DNA of 12,292 nt, taken from NCBI GenBank assembly GCA_902774165.1, contig CACYHJ010000027.1, forward strand, positions 1 to 12,292, in the 5' to 3' direction. Both the position numbers and the translations under genes were made by a program. This DNA is from Oscillospiraceae bacterium. Its GTDB lineage: Bacteria; Bacillota; Clostridia; Oscillospirales; Acutalibacteraceae. The notes beneath the pieces were generated by a model. That model was not told where the DNA came from. It saw only the letters and a list, made by a program, of their open reading frames with translations, and made no database searches. Positions 1 through 6,055 of this stretch are shown in pieces. Position 1 is the first letter of the stretch, and every line of letters starts with the position of its first letter.

Positions 1-441
1 ACCTCTGCCGATGTCCGCGGTCAGCTCCATTTTTACATGGGCGTCGGCGTTCAGGGTGGCAATGTGCTTCTCGGGGTTGATGATCTCAACTTCGGAATCA
101 TGCTTGATATCTCCCGCGACAAGCTCATGCTCGCCGGAGATATCAATATACATGGTCTTCGGGCCGGTACCGTGGATCTTCAGAATGACTTCCTTCAGAT
201 TCAGGATGATCTCGGTAACGTCTTCCATGACGCCTTCGATCGTCGAAAACTCGTGCAGCACGTTGTCGATTTTGATCGACGTGATCGCGTAGCCGGTCAG
301 GGACGAAAGGAGAATGCGGCGAAGGCTGTTGCCGAGGGTGATGCCGTAACCTCTCTCAAGAGGTTCCAGAGTGAATCTTCCTTTGGTGCCGCTTGCGTTG
401 AGACTCTCTGATTCTATTTTGGGCTTCTCAATTCCAATCAT
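1..441 (-). CDS. rpoA: RNA polymerase alpha subunit, N-terminal part (cut by window edge)
   Basis: RpoA forms the dimer on which beta and beta' assemble into RNA polymerase, and its C-terminal domain contacts promoter DNA and activators. Reading the minus strand from an ATG at 439-441 gives 147 residues with no stop before the left edge. The protein begins MIGIEKPKIE and contains GYGITLGNSLRRILLSS at about residues 31-47, the hallmark of the alpha dimerisation domain, followed by the conserved GVMEDVTEIILNLK stretch. The family is usually about 315 residues, so a little under half is present; the linker and C-terminal domain lie outside. AAGGAGGG at 448-455 lies 6 bases from the ATG and fixes the start. 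The gene follows rpsD after 70 bases, the longest gap in the window, in the usual alpha-operon place. Identity is certain. Confidence 0.97.
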   Translation of the reverse strand, partial: MIGIEKPKIESESLNASGTKGRFTLEPLERGYGITLGNSLRRILLSSLTGYAITSIKIDNVLHEFSTIEGVMEDVTEIILNLKEVILKIHGTGPKTMYIDISGEHELVAGDIKHDSEVEIINPEKHIATLNADAHVKMELTADIGRG

Positions 442-447
442 TCAAAA

Positions 448-455
448 CCCTCCTT
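448..455 (-). promoter_or_regulatory. Ribosome binding site of rpoA
   Basis: AAGGAGGG on the minus strand, 6 bases upstream of the rpoA ATG. It is a near-perfect Shine-Dalgarno sequence and decides the start of this edge-truncated gene. Confidence 0.85.
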
Positions 456-491
456 GGTTTCATATAATCAAGTCGCTGCCGTATCCCAGAG

Positions 492-510
492 TCTTGCAAA
501 GAAAGCAAGA
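492..510 (-). other. Small inverted repeat in the rpsD-rpoA gap
   Basis: On the minus strand TCTTGC, a 7-base loop TTTCTTT, then GCAAGA form a perfect 6-bp stem starting just after the rpsD stop codon. The bases that follow (CTCTGGGATACGG) contain no U-run, so it does not look like an intrinsic terminator. It could be an mRNA stability or processing element, or chance. The remaining bases of this gap hold only the rpoA ribosome binding site; I see no convincing -35/-10 pair. Confidence 0.4.
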
Positions 511-511
511 A

Positions 512-1114
512 TTATCTTGAATAGTGCTCGACGATGAGGTGCTCTTCCACGGGGAAGTCGACATCTTCACGAACGGGCATTCTGACAACCTTGCCCTTGA
601 GTTCGTTTCTGTCAAGCTCAAGCCACTCGGGAGTAGCAATAAAGGGAGCGTCCTCGCCGGTGAGTCTCTGGAACAGCACGGAAGAACGGCTGCTTTCCTT
701 CACAGCGATGACCTGACCGGGTTTAACCTGATAAGAGGGGATGTTTACTTTTTTGCCGTCGACGGTGAAATGCGCGTGGGACACGAGCTGACGGGCCTGA
801 CGGCGGGTTGCGGCGAAGCCGAGACGGAAAATCACGTTGTCAAGACGGGACTCGCAGAGAGCAAGCAGATTTTCACCGGTCTTGCCGGGCATCTTGACCG
901 CTTTCTCATAGTAAGCGGAGAACTGCTTCTCAAGGATGCCGTAGACGAACTTGACCTTCTGCTTTTCGGTCAGCTGACGGCCGTACTCGCTCTGCTTTCT
1001 TCTCATCTGGCCCTTGGGATTGCGCTCGGTCGTTTTCTTGGCGTAACCCATTGCTGCGGGAGATACGCCCAGCGCCTTGCAGCGTTTCGCGATAGGCTGC
1101 ATATTTCTTGCCAT
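512..1114 (-). CDS. rpsD: 30S ribosomal protein S4
   Basis: S4 is a primary 16S rRNA binder that starts 30S assembly and lines the mRNA entry side; in several bacteria it also represses its own operon. The 200-residue product has the S4 RNA-binding fold in the middle (RLDNVIFRLGFAATRRQARQ, around residues 108-127) and ends in the typical EEHLIVEHYSR. The ATG at 1112-1114 is chosen because AAGGAGG lies 9 bases upstream; an in-frame ATG at 1168 would run into rpsK and has no such site. The N-terminus (MARNMQPIAKRCKALGVSP) differs from the Bacillus and E. coli forms and lacks the Cys4 zinc knuckle of some clostridial S4 proteins. It follows rpsK after 23 bases. The gene sits inside the alpha operon, as in E. 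coli and Clostridia but not B. subtilis. Confidence 0.97.
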   Translation of the reverse strand: MARNMQPIAKRCKALGVSPAAMGYAKKTTERNPKGQMRRKQSEYGRQLTEKQKVKFVYGILEKQFSAYYEKAVKMPGKTGENLLALCESRLDNVIFRLGFAATRRQARQLVSHAHFTVDGKKVNIPSYQVKPGQVIAVKESSRSSVLFQRLTGEDAPFIATPEWLELDRNELKGKVVRMPVREDVDFPVEEHLIVEHYSR

Positions 1115-1123
1115 AAAACTTTT

Positions 1124-1130
1124 CCTCCTT
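1124..1130 (-). promoter_or_regulatory. Ribosome binding site deciding the rpsD start
   Basis: AAGGAGG on the minus strand, 9 bases before the ATG at 1112-1114. It rules out the longer in-frame reading that begins at 1168 inside rpsK. Confidence 0.85.
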
Positions 1131-1137
1131 CTGAAAC

Positions 1138-1545
1138 TCAGACGCGTCTTCTTTTGGGCGGACGGCATCCGTTGTGGGGAATGGGCGTGACGTCCTTGAT
1201 CATCGTGACCTCAAGGCCTGCGGTCTGGAGCGCTCTGATGGCGGCCTCTCTGCCCGCGCCGGGTCCCTTGATGAACACTTCAACGGTCTTCATGCCGTGG
1301 TCGATCGCGATCTTTGCCGCGGTCTCGGCAGCAGTCTGCGCCGCGAAGGGAGTGGACTTTCTGGAGCCTCTGAAGCCCATTTCACCTGCGCTCGCCCAGG
1401 AAATCGCGTTGCCCTGGGGATCAGTGATGGTAACGATCGTGTTGTTGAAGGTGGACTGAATGTGTGCTGCGCCGCGCTCTACGTTCTTTTTCTGTACGCG
1501 TTTGCGGGATGTGTTTTTCTTTACGCCTGCGCCTTTGAGTGCCAT
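1138..1545 (-). CDS. rpsK: 30S ribosomal protein S11
   Basis: S11 sits on the platform of the 30S subunit near the mRNA exit and the decoding region. The 135-residue product has the basic N-terminal tail, the core AAHIQSTFNNTIVTITDPQG (residues 26-45), the GFRGSRKSTPFAAQ stretch, and the strongly conserved C-terminal DVTPIPHNGCRPPKRRRV. Length is close to the family norm of about 130. The start ATG at 1543-1545 has TAAGGAGG just upstream; the TAA of that motif is the rpsM stop codon, so termination on rpsM and ribosome loading on rpsK happen at the same spot. The neighbours rpsM and rpsD are in the standard order. Confidence 0.98.
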   Translation of the reverse strand: MALKGAGVKKNTSRKRVQKKNVERGAAHIQSTFNNTIVTITDPQGNAISWASAGEMGFRGSRKSTPFAAQTAAETAAKIAIDHGMKTVEVFIKGPGAGREAAIRALQTAGLEVTMIKDVTPIPHNGCRPPKRRRV

Positions 1546-1557
1546 AATCTATCCTCC

Positions 1558-1926
1558 TTACTTCTTCTTGTTGGCAATGGTCTTCTTCGGACCCTTGCGT
1601 GTACGGGCGTTGGTCTTGGAACGCTGTCCTCTGACGGGAAGCCCTTTACGATGTCTTACGCCGCGGTAGCAGCCGATCTCGATGAGTCTCTTGATGTCAT
1701 ACGCGGTTTCACGTCTGAGATCGCCTTCGACCTTCACGTTGTGGTCGATATACTCACGGAGCTTGGAAACATCGCTCTCGGAAAGATCCTTGACACGGAT
1801 GTCGGGATCCACTCCGGTCGCCTTGATAATGTCGTTTGCGGTTTTGCGGCCTATGCCATAGATATAGGTGAGAGCGATCTCCACTCTTTTCTCTCTGGGA
1901 AGGTCAACACCGGAAATACGTGCCAT
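1558..1926 (-). CDS. rpsM: 30S ribosomal protein S13
   Basis: S13 is in the head of the 30S subunit, touches the P-site tRNA through its basic C-terminal tail and forms bridges to the 50S subunit. The 122-residue product shows the helix-hairpin-helix segment ALTYIYGIGRKTANDII (about residues 18-34) and the conserved tail RGVRHRKGLPVRGQRSKTNA followed by a lysine-rich end. Length matches the family (about 120). Start ATG at 1924-1926, with GGAGGTG about 10 bases upstream. It is the first gene of the alpha-type block and is separated from rpmJ by 35 bases that carry a small inverted repeat, recorded separately. Confidence 0.98.
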   Translation of the reverse strand: MARISGVDLPREKRVEIALTYIYGIGRKTANDIIKATGVDPDIRVKDLSESDVSKLREYIDHNVKVEGDLRRETAYDIKRLIEIGCYRGVRHRKGLPVRGQRSKTNARTRKGPKKTIANKKK

Positions 1927-1954
1927 TTGTCAACTGCACCTCCAATAACGGTTT

Positions 1955-1971
1955 TCAGGGATCAGCCCTGA
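1955..1971 (-). other. Inverted repeat spanning the rpmJ stop, upstream of rpsM
   Basis: On the minus strand TCAGGG, loop CTGAT, CCCTGA make a perfect 6-bp stem with a 5-base loop. The rpmJ stop codon TGA (1962-1964) lies in the loop. No U-run follows, so a terminator is unlikely. Its place just before the rpsM ribosome binding site is where the alpha-operon translational control element lies in E. coli, but this repeat is much smaller than that pseudoknot. A regulatory role is inference only. Confidence 0.45.
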
Positions 1972-2075
1972 CGCTGTTTGTGCTTGGGATTCTCACAGAT
2001 AACCATGACTTTTCCCTTGCGCTTGATGATTTTGCACTTCTCGCAAATTTTCTTTACAGAAGGTCTGACTTTCAT
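1962..2075 (-). CDS. rpmJ: 50S ribosomal protein L36 (zinc-binding form)
   Basis: L36 is the smallest 50S protein and helps organise 23S rRNA near the GTPase-associated region. It is a 37-residue product: it begins MKVRPSVKKICEKC and ends with CENPKHKQRQG. The ligands C11, C14, C27 and H32 form the zinc knuckle of the C+ form of L36. The length is typical (37-38). The ATG at 2073-2075 has AGGAGG 7 bases upstream, one of the best ribosome binding sites in the window. It lies between infA (30-base gap) and rpsM (35-base gap), its usual place in Firmicutes. Identity is certain despite the size. Confidence 0.97.
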   Translation of the reverse strand: MKVRPSVKKICEKCKIIKRKGKVMVICENPKHKQRQG

Positions 2076-2082
2076 TGTAATA

Positions 2083-2088
2083 CCTCCT
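2083..2088 (-). promoter_or_regulatory. Ribosome binding site of rpmJ
   Basis: AGGAGG on the minus strand, 7 bases before the rpmJ ATG. It supports the call of this very short gene. Confidence 0.85.
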
Positions 2089-2105
2089 AATTTAATGCTT
2101 ATGAA

Positions 2106-2324
2106 TTACTTCGAACGCCAGGTGATGCGTCCGCGCGTGAGATCGTAGGGTGACATTTCGATCGTTACTTTATCGCCGGGCAGGATTCTGATAAAATTCA
2201 TCCTGAGCTTTCCGGAGATCGTGGCGAGGATCTGTGCGCCGTTTTCGAGCTCTACCTTGAAGTTTGTGTTGGGCAGCGCTTCTACGACGATACCTTCGAT
2301 CTCGATCATATCCTGTTTGGACAT
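2106..2324 (-). CDS. infA: Translation initiation factor IF-1
   Basis: IF-1 binds the A site of the 30S subunit during initiation and helps IF-2 and IF-3 select the initiator tRNA and start codon. The 72-residue product is a single OB-fold (S1-like) domain: MSKQDMIEIEGIVVEALPN, a central FKVELENGAQILATISGK, then the conserved RILPGDKVTIEMSPYDLTRG (about residues 46-65) ending in RITWRSK. The length is exactly that of most bacterial IF-1. An AAGG-type site lies about 10 bases before the ATG at 2322-2324. The gene follows the KOW-domain gene after 21 bases and precedes rpmJ, the normal Firmicute arrangement. Confidence 0.98.
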   Translation of the reverse strand: MSKQDMIEIEGIVVEALPNTNFKVELENGAQILATISGKLRMNFIRILPGDKVTIEMSPYDLTRGRITWRSK

Positions 2325-2345
2325 CTCTTATCTACCTTGCCTTTC

Positions 2346-2621
2346 TCAAAGTTCGGGGGGATCCCCGATCCGGACCGCTTCCTCCCCGCGCAGGCGGCGC
2401 AGCGCCTTTTTCAGCGCCCGGTTGCCGCGCATTGCTTCGGGAGGCAGCGTTTTCCCCGTTTCAATGATGTGAACGGGATTTTTTGCCTTCGGTCTTTCCA
2501 GGGGACGGTCCGCGCCGTTGCACACAAACACCCGATCGGCGCTTGCGGAAACGACCGCCAGATATTCCCCCTTGTCCCTGCCGGCGCCGGAAATCACTAC
2601 CGCGCCTGCCGCCGTGTCCAT
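2346..2621 (-). CDS. KOW-domain RNA-binding protein (L14e-like), function unknown
   Basis: This is a 91-residue protein with an N-terminal KOW motif: GAVVISGAGRDKGEYLAVV at residues 6-24, with the conserved GRDKG turn. It resembles the archaeal and eukaryotic L14e/L6e/L27e group. A basic segment RPKAKNPVHI (about 43-52) and a helix-like RGNRALKKALRRLRG (about 65-79) follow. A counterpart occupies this place in many Firmicutes (ybzG in B. subtilis, from memory). RNA or ribosome binding is expected from the fold; the actual role is not known to me. The start lies 4 bases after the map stop, and I see no good Shine-Dalgarno sequence, so translation is probably coupled to map. The gene is fairly certain, its job is not. 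Confidence 0.85.
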   Translation of the reverse strand: MDTAAGAVVISGAGRDKGEYLAVVSASADRVFVCNGADRPLERPKAKNPVHIIETGKTLPPEAMRGNRALKKALRRLRGEEAVRIGDPPEL

Positions 2622-2625
2622 CCGA

Positions 2626-3381
2626 TCAGAGGGTCCACGGGGTCAGGACATCGCATTCGCCGTCGGTAATCGCAACCGTTCTTTCGAAGTGGGCGGCGTA
2701 TTTGCCGTCCAGCGTGACGACCGTCCAGCCGTCGGGAAGCGATCGGACCTTATGCGTCCCCATGTTGATCATGGGTTCGATGGCAATGACCATTCCGGGA
2801 AGCAGTCTTGCGCCGCGCCCGGCCGTGCCGTAGTTGGGAACCGCGGGGTCTTCGTGAAGGTCCCTGCCCACACCGTGACCGGTGTATTCCCTGACAACGC
2901 CGTAACCGCGGGATTCGCAATATTCACAGACAGCCGCTCCGATATCACCGACTCTGCCGCCGCCGACAGCCTTCGAAAGCCCGATTGCAAGGGACTCCCG
3001 CGTTGTGTCGATCAGCCGCTGTGCCTCGTCGGAGATCCGTCCGACGGCAAAAGTTGCGGCGTTATCGCCGTGATAGCCTTGATACAAGGCGCCCAAGTCG
3101 ATACTCACGATGTCACCCTCATGAAGTATCCGCTTGCGGCTCGGAATGCCGTGAATCACTTCTTCGTTTACTGAGATGCAGGCAGTGGCGGGAAACCCGT
3201 TGTAATGCAGGAAGTTCGGTTTCGCTCCCTGCCGCAGGATGTATTTCCGGGCGATCTCGTCGATCTCCCAGGTGGACACACCCGGCTTTACCGCCTCGCC
3301 GGCGCGCATCAGCGCTTCCGCCGATATTCTGCCCGCGTCACGCAGAAGCTCGATCTCTCTGCGTGTTTTCAGAACTATCAT
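2626..3381 (-). CDS. map: Methionine aminopeptidase, type I
   Basis: This cytosolic metalloenzyme removes the initiator methionine from new proteins when the second residue is small, acting near the ribosome exit. The 251-residue product has the pita-bread fold and all five expected metal ligands: D95 (in VSIDLGA), D106 (GYHGDNA), H169 (YTGHGVG), E202 (AIEPM) and E233 (HFERT). H77 in VNEEVIHGIP and H176 match the conserved active-site histidines. There is no N-terminal zinc-finger extension, so it is the short type Ia form. GGAGG lies about 10 bases upstream of the ATG, inside the end of adk; the two genes are 5 bases apart. The map gene beside secY-adk in a ribosomal protein cluster is typical of Firmicutes. 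Confidence 0.97.
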   Translation of the reverse strand: MIVLKTRREIELLRDAGRISAEALMRAGEAVKPGVSTWEIDEIARKYILRQGAKPNFLHYNGFPATACISVNEEVIHGIPSRKRILHEGDIVSIDLGALYQGYHGDNAATFAVGRISDEAQRLIDTTRESLAIGLSKAVGGGRVGDIGAAVCEYCESRGYGVVREYTGHGVGRDLHEDPAVPNYGTAGRGARLLPGMVIAIEPMINMGTHKVRSLPDGWTVVTLDGKYAAHFERTVAITDGECDVLTPWTL

Positions 3382-3386
3382 TCCGG

Positions 3387-4019
3387 TTACGCCTCCAGTG
3401 CTTTCATGACAAGAGCGACGGTATCACTGACCTCTTCCTGCCCTTCCACAATGAAAAGCTTACCGGTTTTTTTGTAATAGTCCTTTAAAGGTTCCGTCTC
3501 AGCGTGATAAACCTTGAGACGCTCAAGCACCGTTTCGGGGGCGTCGTCCTTCCGGGTGGTCAGCCCGGCGCCGCAGTGGTCGCAAATACCCTCCTGCACC
3601 GGCTTCTTATACTCGGTGTGATAGGACGCGCCGCAATTCTTGCAGACTCTTCGACCGGACATTCTTCTTACGATCGACTCGTCCGGGACTTCGATATCAA
3701 TAACCTTATCGATATTGACGCCCATGTTGTCCAGCGCCTCCGCCTGGGGGATCGTCCTGGGGAATCCGTCAAGGATAAATCCGCCTGCGCAATCCGGTGC
3801 GGCGAGCCGCTCTTTGATGATGCCGATGACGACCTCGTCGGGAACGAGCTGGCCGGCGTCGATATAGGCTTTCGCCTGAAGGCCGGTGGGGGTCCCGTTC
3901 CGCAGAGCCTCACGGATGATGTTGCCGGTGGACACGGCGGGGATCGCGTATTTTTCGCTCACGCGCTCCGCCTGTGTCCCTTTGCCGGCGCCGGGGGCGC
4001 CGAGAAAAATGATATTCAT
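3387..4019 (-). CDS. adk: Adenylate kinase with Cys4 zinc LID
   Basis: Adk catalyses ATP + AMP = 2 ADP in the cytosol and sets the adenylate balance. The 210-residue product shows the P-loop GAPGAGKGT (7-15), the AMP-site DGFPR (84-88), and a long LID domain with C126, C129, C146 and C149 in a C-X2-C-X16-C-X2-C pattern, which binds structural zinc in Gram-positive enzymes. R167 lies in the conserved ERLKVYHAET segment. The ATG at 4017-4019 is preferred over an in-frame TTG at 4040 because MNIIFLGAPG is the family N-terminus and GAGGTG lies 5 bases upstream; the longer form would overlap secY. The gene is 13 bases after secY and 5 before map. Confidence 0.97.
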   Translation of the reverse strand: MNIIFLGAPGAGKGTQAERVSEKYAIPAVSTGNIIREALRNGTPTGLQAKAYIDAGQLVPDEVVIGIIKERLAAPDCAGGFILDGFPRTIPQAEALDNMGVNIDKVIDIEVPDESIVRRMSGRRVCKNCGASYHTEYKKPVQEGICDHCGAGLTTRKDDAPETVLERLKVYHAETEPLKDYYKKTGKLFIVEGQEEVSDTVALVMKALEA

Positions 4020-4024
4020 CCGGG

Positions 4025-4030
4025 CACCTC
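4025..4030 (-). promoter_or_regulatory. Ribosome binding site deciding the adk start
   Basis: GAGGTG on the minus strand, 5 bases before the ATG at 4017-4019. It supports the short adk reading rather than the TTG at 4040 that would overlap the secY stop codon. Confidence 0.75.
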
Positions 4031-4032
4031 GA

Positions 4033-5361
4033 TCAGTCAAGGAAGCTCTTGTAGTGACGCATCATCATCTGGCTCTCCAGCTGTCTTACCGTCTCAAGCG
4101 CAACACCGACGACGATGATGACGGAGGTACCGCCCATCGAAATACCGGTGACCGTCGCGCCCGTGAGGGAGGCAATCTGCGAGAAGATGATCGGGAAAAT
4201 CGCGACGACGCTGAGCAGCAGCGCGCCGAGAAGCACGATCTTGGAGATGATCTTCGCGATGTAGTCGGAGGTCGGCTTGCCGGGACGGACGAAGGGAACC
4301 GTACCGCCGTTCTTGCGGAGGTTGTTCGCCATCTCAACGGGATTGTACTGGATCGCCGAATAGAAATACGCGAAGAAGATGATCAGAATGAAGTAGATGA
4401 TTCCGTAGACCCAGTGATCCTGCTCAAAGGGGTGGAACAGCCACTTGTAAAGGCCTGCCTTATTCTCTTCGGACGCCTGGACGAACATGTTGATCGTGGG
4501 CGGGATCGAGAGAATGGAGCTGGCGAAAATGATGGGAAGAACGCCCGACATATTGACCTTGATCGGAATGTAGGAGTTCTGCCCGCCGTACATCTTTCTG
4601 CCGACGACCCGCTTGGCGTACTGAACGGGGATCCGCTGTTCGGCGTTGTCCATCCATACGATATAGGGGATCATAAGCAGCATGACGATCGCGGCGATCG
4701 GGATAACCACAAGGTTCGCACCCATTCTCGAGAAGTTCTGGTACATCATCGTAACGGTGGTGGGAATTCTCGAAATGATGCCCGCGAAGAGGATCATGGA
4801 AATACCGTTGCCGATACCCTTCGCGTTGATCTGCTCACCCAGCCAGATGACCAGCGTGCTGCCCGCGGCAAGCACGATGATGATCACAAGCGCCTGGAAC
4901 ACCGCGGCAAAACCTTTCAGGGCTGCGCCCGAAGCGTCGGTGGAGAGGAAATTGTTGCTTCTGATATACAGATAGTACGCAATACTCTGGATCACCGCAA
5001 GAGCGACGGCCACATAACGGGTAATGGCGGAGATCTTCTTTCTGCCTTCCTCGCCTTCTTTGGAGAGTCTCTCCAGGGCGGGGATCGCGACAGTCAGAAG
5101 CTGAATGATAATTGAGGAGTTGATGTACGGGGTGATCGACATTGCAAACAACGTACCGTAGTTGAATGCGTTACCGTTCATCATCGTCAGATACGCCATG
5201 AAAGTGTTTTCATTGGCGTCGAACAATCCCGATTCGCCGATATTGAGGAAGGGGACCGGAAGCGCGGCGCCGATTCTGAAAATCAGAAGTATCAGCGCGG
5301 TAAAAAGGATCTTTTTACGCAGATCCGGAACCTTCCACGCGTTTTTAATCGTTTGTAACAT
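4033..5361 (-). CDS. secY: Preprotein translocase channel subunit SecY
   Basis: SecY is the membrane pore of the Sec system; with SecE and SecG, and driven by SecA or the ribosome, it moves proteins across or into the cytoplasmic membrane. The 442-residue product begins MLQTIKNAWKVPDLRKK and has the ten hydrophobic segments of the family, the first at about residues 18-38. Landmarks are ITPYINSSIIIQLL (76-89), the cytosolic loop ERLSKEGEEGRKKI (97-110), the SecY signature GEQINAKGIGNGISMIL (175-191), the RPGKPT loop (359-364) and the C-terminal QLESQMMMRHYKSFLD. The length is normal. It follows rplO after 42 bases with GGAAGGAG upstream of the ATG. Nothing appears broken or missing. Confidence 0.98.
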   Translation of the reverse strand: MLQTIKNAWKVPDLRKKILFTALILLIFRIGAALPVPFLNIGESGLFDANENTFMAYLTMMNGNAFNYGTLFAMSITPYINSSIIIQLLTVAIPALERLSKEGEEGRKKISAITRYVAVALAVIQSIAYYLYIRSNNFLSTDASGAALKGFAAVFQALVIIIVLAAGSTLVIWLGEQINAKGIGNGISMILFAGIISRIPTTVTMMYQNFSRMGANLVVIPIAAIVMLLMIPYIVWMDNAEQRIPVQYAKRVVGRKMYGGQNSYIPIKVNMSGVLPIIFASSILSIPPTINMFVQASEENKAGLYKWLFHPFEQDHWVYGIIYFILIIFFAYFYSAIQYNPVEMANNLRKNGGTVPFVRPGKPTSDYIAKIISKIVLLGALLLSVVAIFPIIFSQIASLTGATVTGISMGGTSVIIVVGVALETVRQLESQMMMRHYKSFLD

Positions 5362-5379
5362 TAAATCTACGCTCCTTCC

Positions 5380-5391
5380 TTATTTCGACAT
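5380..5391 (-). other. Four-codon reading frame and weak inverted repeat in the rplO-secY gap
   Basis: On the minus strand ATG-TCG-AAA-TAA lies within the 42-base gap, and its TAA runs into the secY ribosome binding site (TAAGGAAGGAG). No ribosome binding site is visible upstream of this ATG. The same bases overlap a 5-bp inverted repeat, TTTCG-GAATGT-CGAAA (5383-5398). This could be a minimal leader peptide or small hairpin affecting secY, but either could arise by chance. Confidence 0.2.
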
Positions 5392-5403
5392 TCCGAAAGT
5401 CTG

Positions 5404-5847
5404 TTATATCACTTCCGCAGTGCCGCCGGCGGCCTCGATCTTCGCTTTGGCTGCCTCGGAAAACGCGTTGACTTTTACGGTGAGCTTCTTGGTCAGCTCG
5501 CCTTCGGCGAGAATCTTGATCCCGTCAAGCTCTTTTTTTACAAGACCTGCCTCGATGAGAGCGGCTGCGTCGACGACGGCGCCGTCTTCAAAACGCTCCT
5601 CCAGATCCGCGACGTTGACGATCGCGATCTCTTTGGCGAAGATGTTGTTGAAGCCTCTCTTGGGAACACGTCTCTGGAGGGGCATCTGACCGCCTTCAAA
5701 GCCCGGACGGGGTCCTCTGCCGGCACGTGCCTTCTGTCCCTTATGGCCCTTGCCGGCGGTTTTACCCTGACCGGAAGCGGGGCCTCTGCCGATTCTCTTG
5801 ACGTCCTTCTTGGAGCCCTCGGCAGGTGATAACTCGTGCAGTTTCAT
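5404..5847 (-). CDS. rplO: 50S ribosomal protein L15
   Basis: L15 is a late-assembling 50S protein whose long N-terminal tail threads into 23S rRNA. The 147-residue product begins MKLHELSPAEGSKKDVKR and has the glycine- and lysine-rich extension GQGKTAGKGHKGQKARAGRG (about 26-45), then the signature RPGFEGGQMPLQRRVPKRGF (47-66) and a globular C-terminal domain ending GGTAEVI. The length matches the family. It starts at ATG 5845-5847, 16 bases after rpmD. The ribosome binding site (AAAGGATAGGG) is weaker than most in the window. It contains a run of seven A in sense (complement of 5533-5539). Confidence 0.98.
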   Translation of the reverse strand: MKLHELSPAEGSKKDVKRIGRGPASGQGKTAGKGHKGQKARAGRGPRPGFEGGQMPLQRRVPKRGFNNIFAKEIAIVNVADLEERFEDGAVVDAAALIEAGLVKKELDGIKILAEGELTKKLTVKVNAFSEAAKAKIEAAGGTAEVI

Positions 5848-5863
5848 ACTACCCTATCCTTTC

Positions 5864-6040
5864 TTATTCCTCGACCTCAAGCAGGTGAACGATTTTTTTG
5901 ATCTTGCCGCGGGTCTGGGCGTTGTCCGGCTGAACGGAAACGTCGCCGATGCGGTGAAGACCGAGAGCGTAAGCGGTGGCAATCTGATCTTTCTTGCTGC
6001 CGATAAGGCTCTTGACGAGTTTTACCTTCAAATCTGCCAT
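5864..6040 (-). CDS. rpmD: 50S ribosomal protein L30
   Basis: L30 is a small 50S protein bound to 23S rRNA near the 5S rRNA side. The 58-residue product begins MADLKVKLVKSLIGSKKDQIATA and continues to LGLHRIGDVSVQPDNAQTRG (about 28-47) and KKIVHLLEVEE, the complete L30 pattern. I place the start at the ATG 6038-6040: AGGAG ends 8 bases upstream, whereas the in-frame GTG at 6049 would lie inside the Shine-Dalgarno sequence and add three residues not usual for the family. It lies 12 bases after rpsE, whose TAA is part of the binding site. Confidence 0.96.
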   Translation of the reverse strand: MADLKVKLVKSLIGSKKDQIATAYALGLHRIGDVSVQPDNAQTRGKIKKIVHLLEVEE

Positions 6041-6048
6041 GTCATACA

Positions 6049-6055
6049 CTCCTTA
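6049..6055 (-). promoter_or_regulatory. Ribosome binding site deciding the rpmD start, fused with the rpsE stop
   Basis: TAAGGAG on the minus strand: the TAA ends rpsE and AGGAG loads ribosomes for rpmD. The 8-base spacing to the ATG at 6040 picks that codon over the GTG at 6049, which overlaps the motif. Confidence 0.85.

Noticed and set aside
442..511. Possible promoter for rpoA in the rpsD-rpoA gap (TTGCAA followed by an AT-rich GATTATATG)
   Set aside because: The spacing between the two elements is about 24-25 bases, well beyond the usual 16-18, so the pair is not convincing.
524..1459. Open frame of 311 codons on the plus strand opposite rpsD and rpsK
   Set aside because: Shadow of two essential genes, with no recognisable domain.
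3886..5115. Open frame of 409 codons on the plus strand opposite secY and adk
   Set aside because: It mirrors certain genes on the other strand, its product is low-complexity and rich in Asp, Arg and His as expected of an antisense frame, and no ribosome binding site or family match is visible.
5533..5539. Run of seven A in sense within rplO, with similar runs in rpmD (near 5892-5898) and adk (near 3467-3473), as possible frameshift sites
   Set aside because: Each falls in lysine codons of an intact, full-length, conserved protein. I see no stimulatory structure or useful alternative frame.
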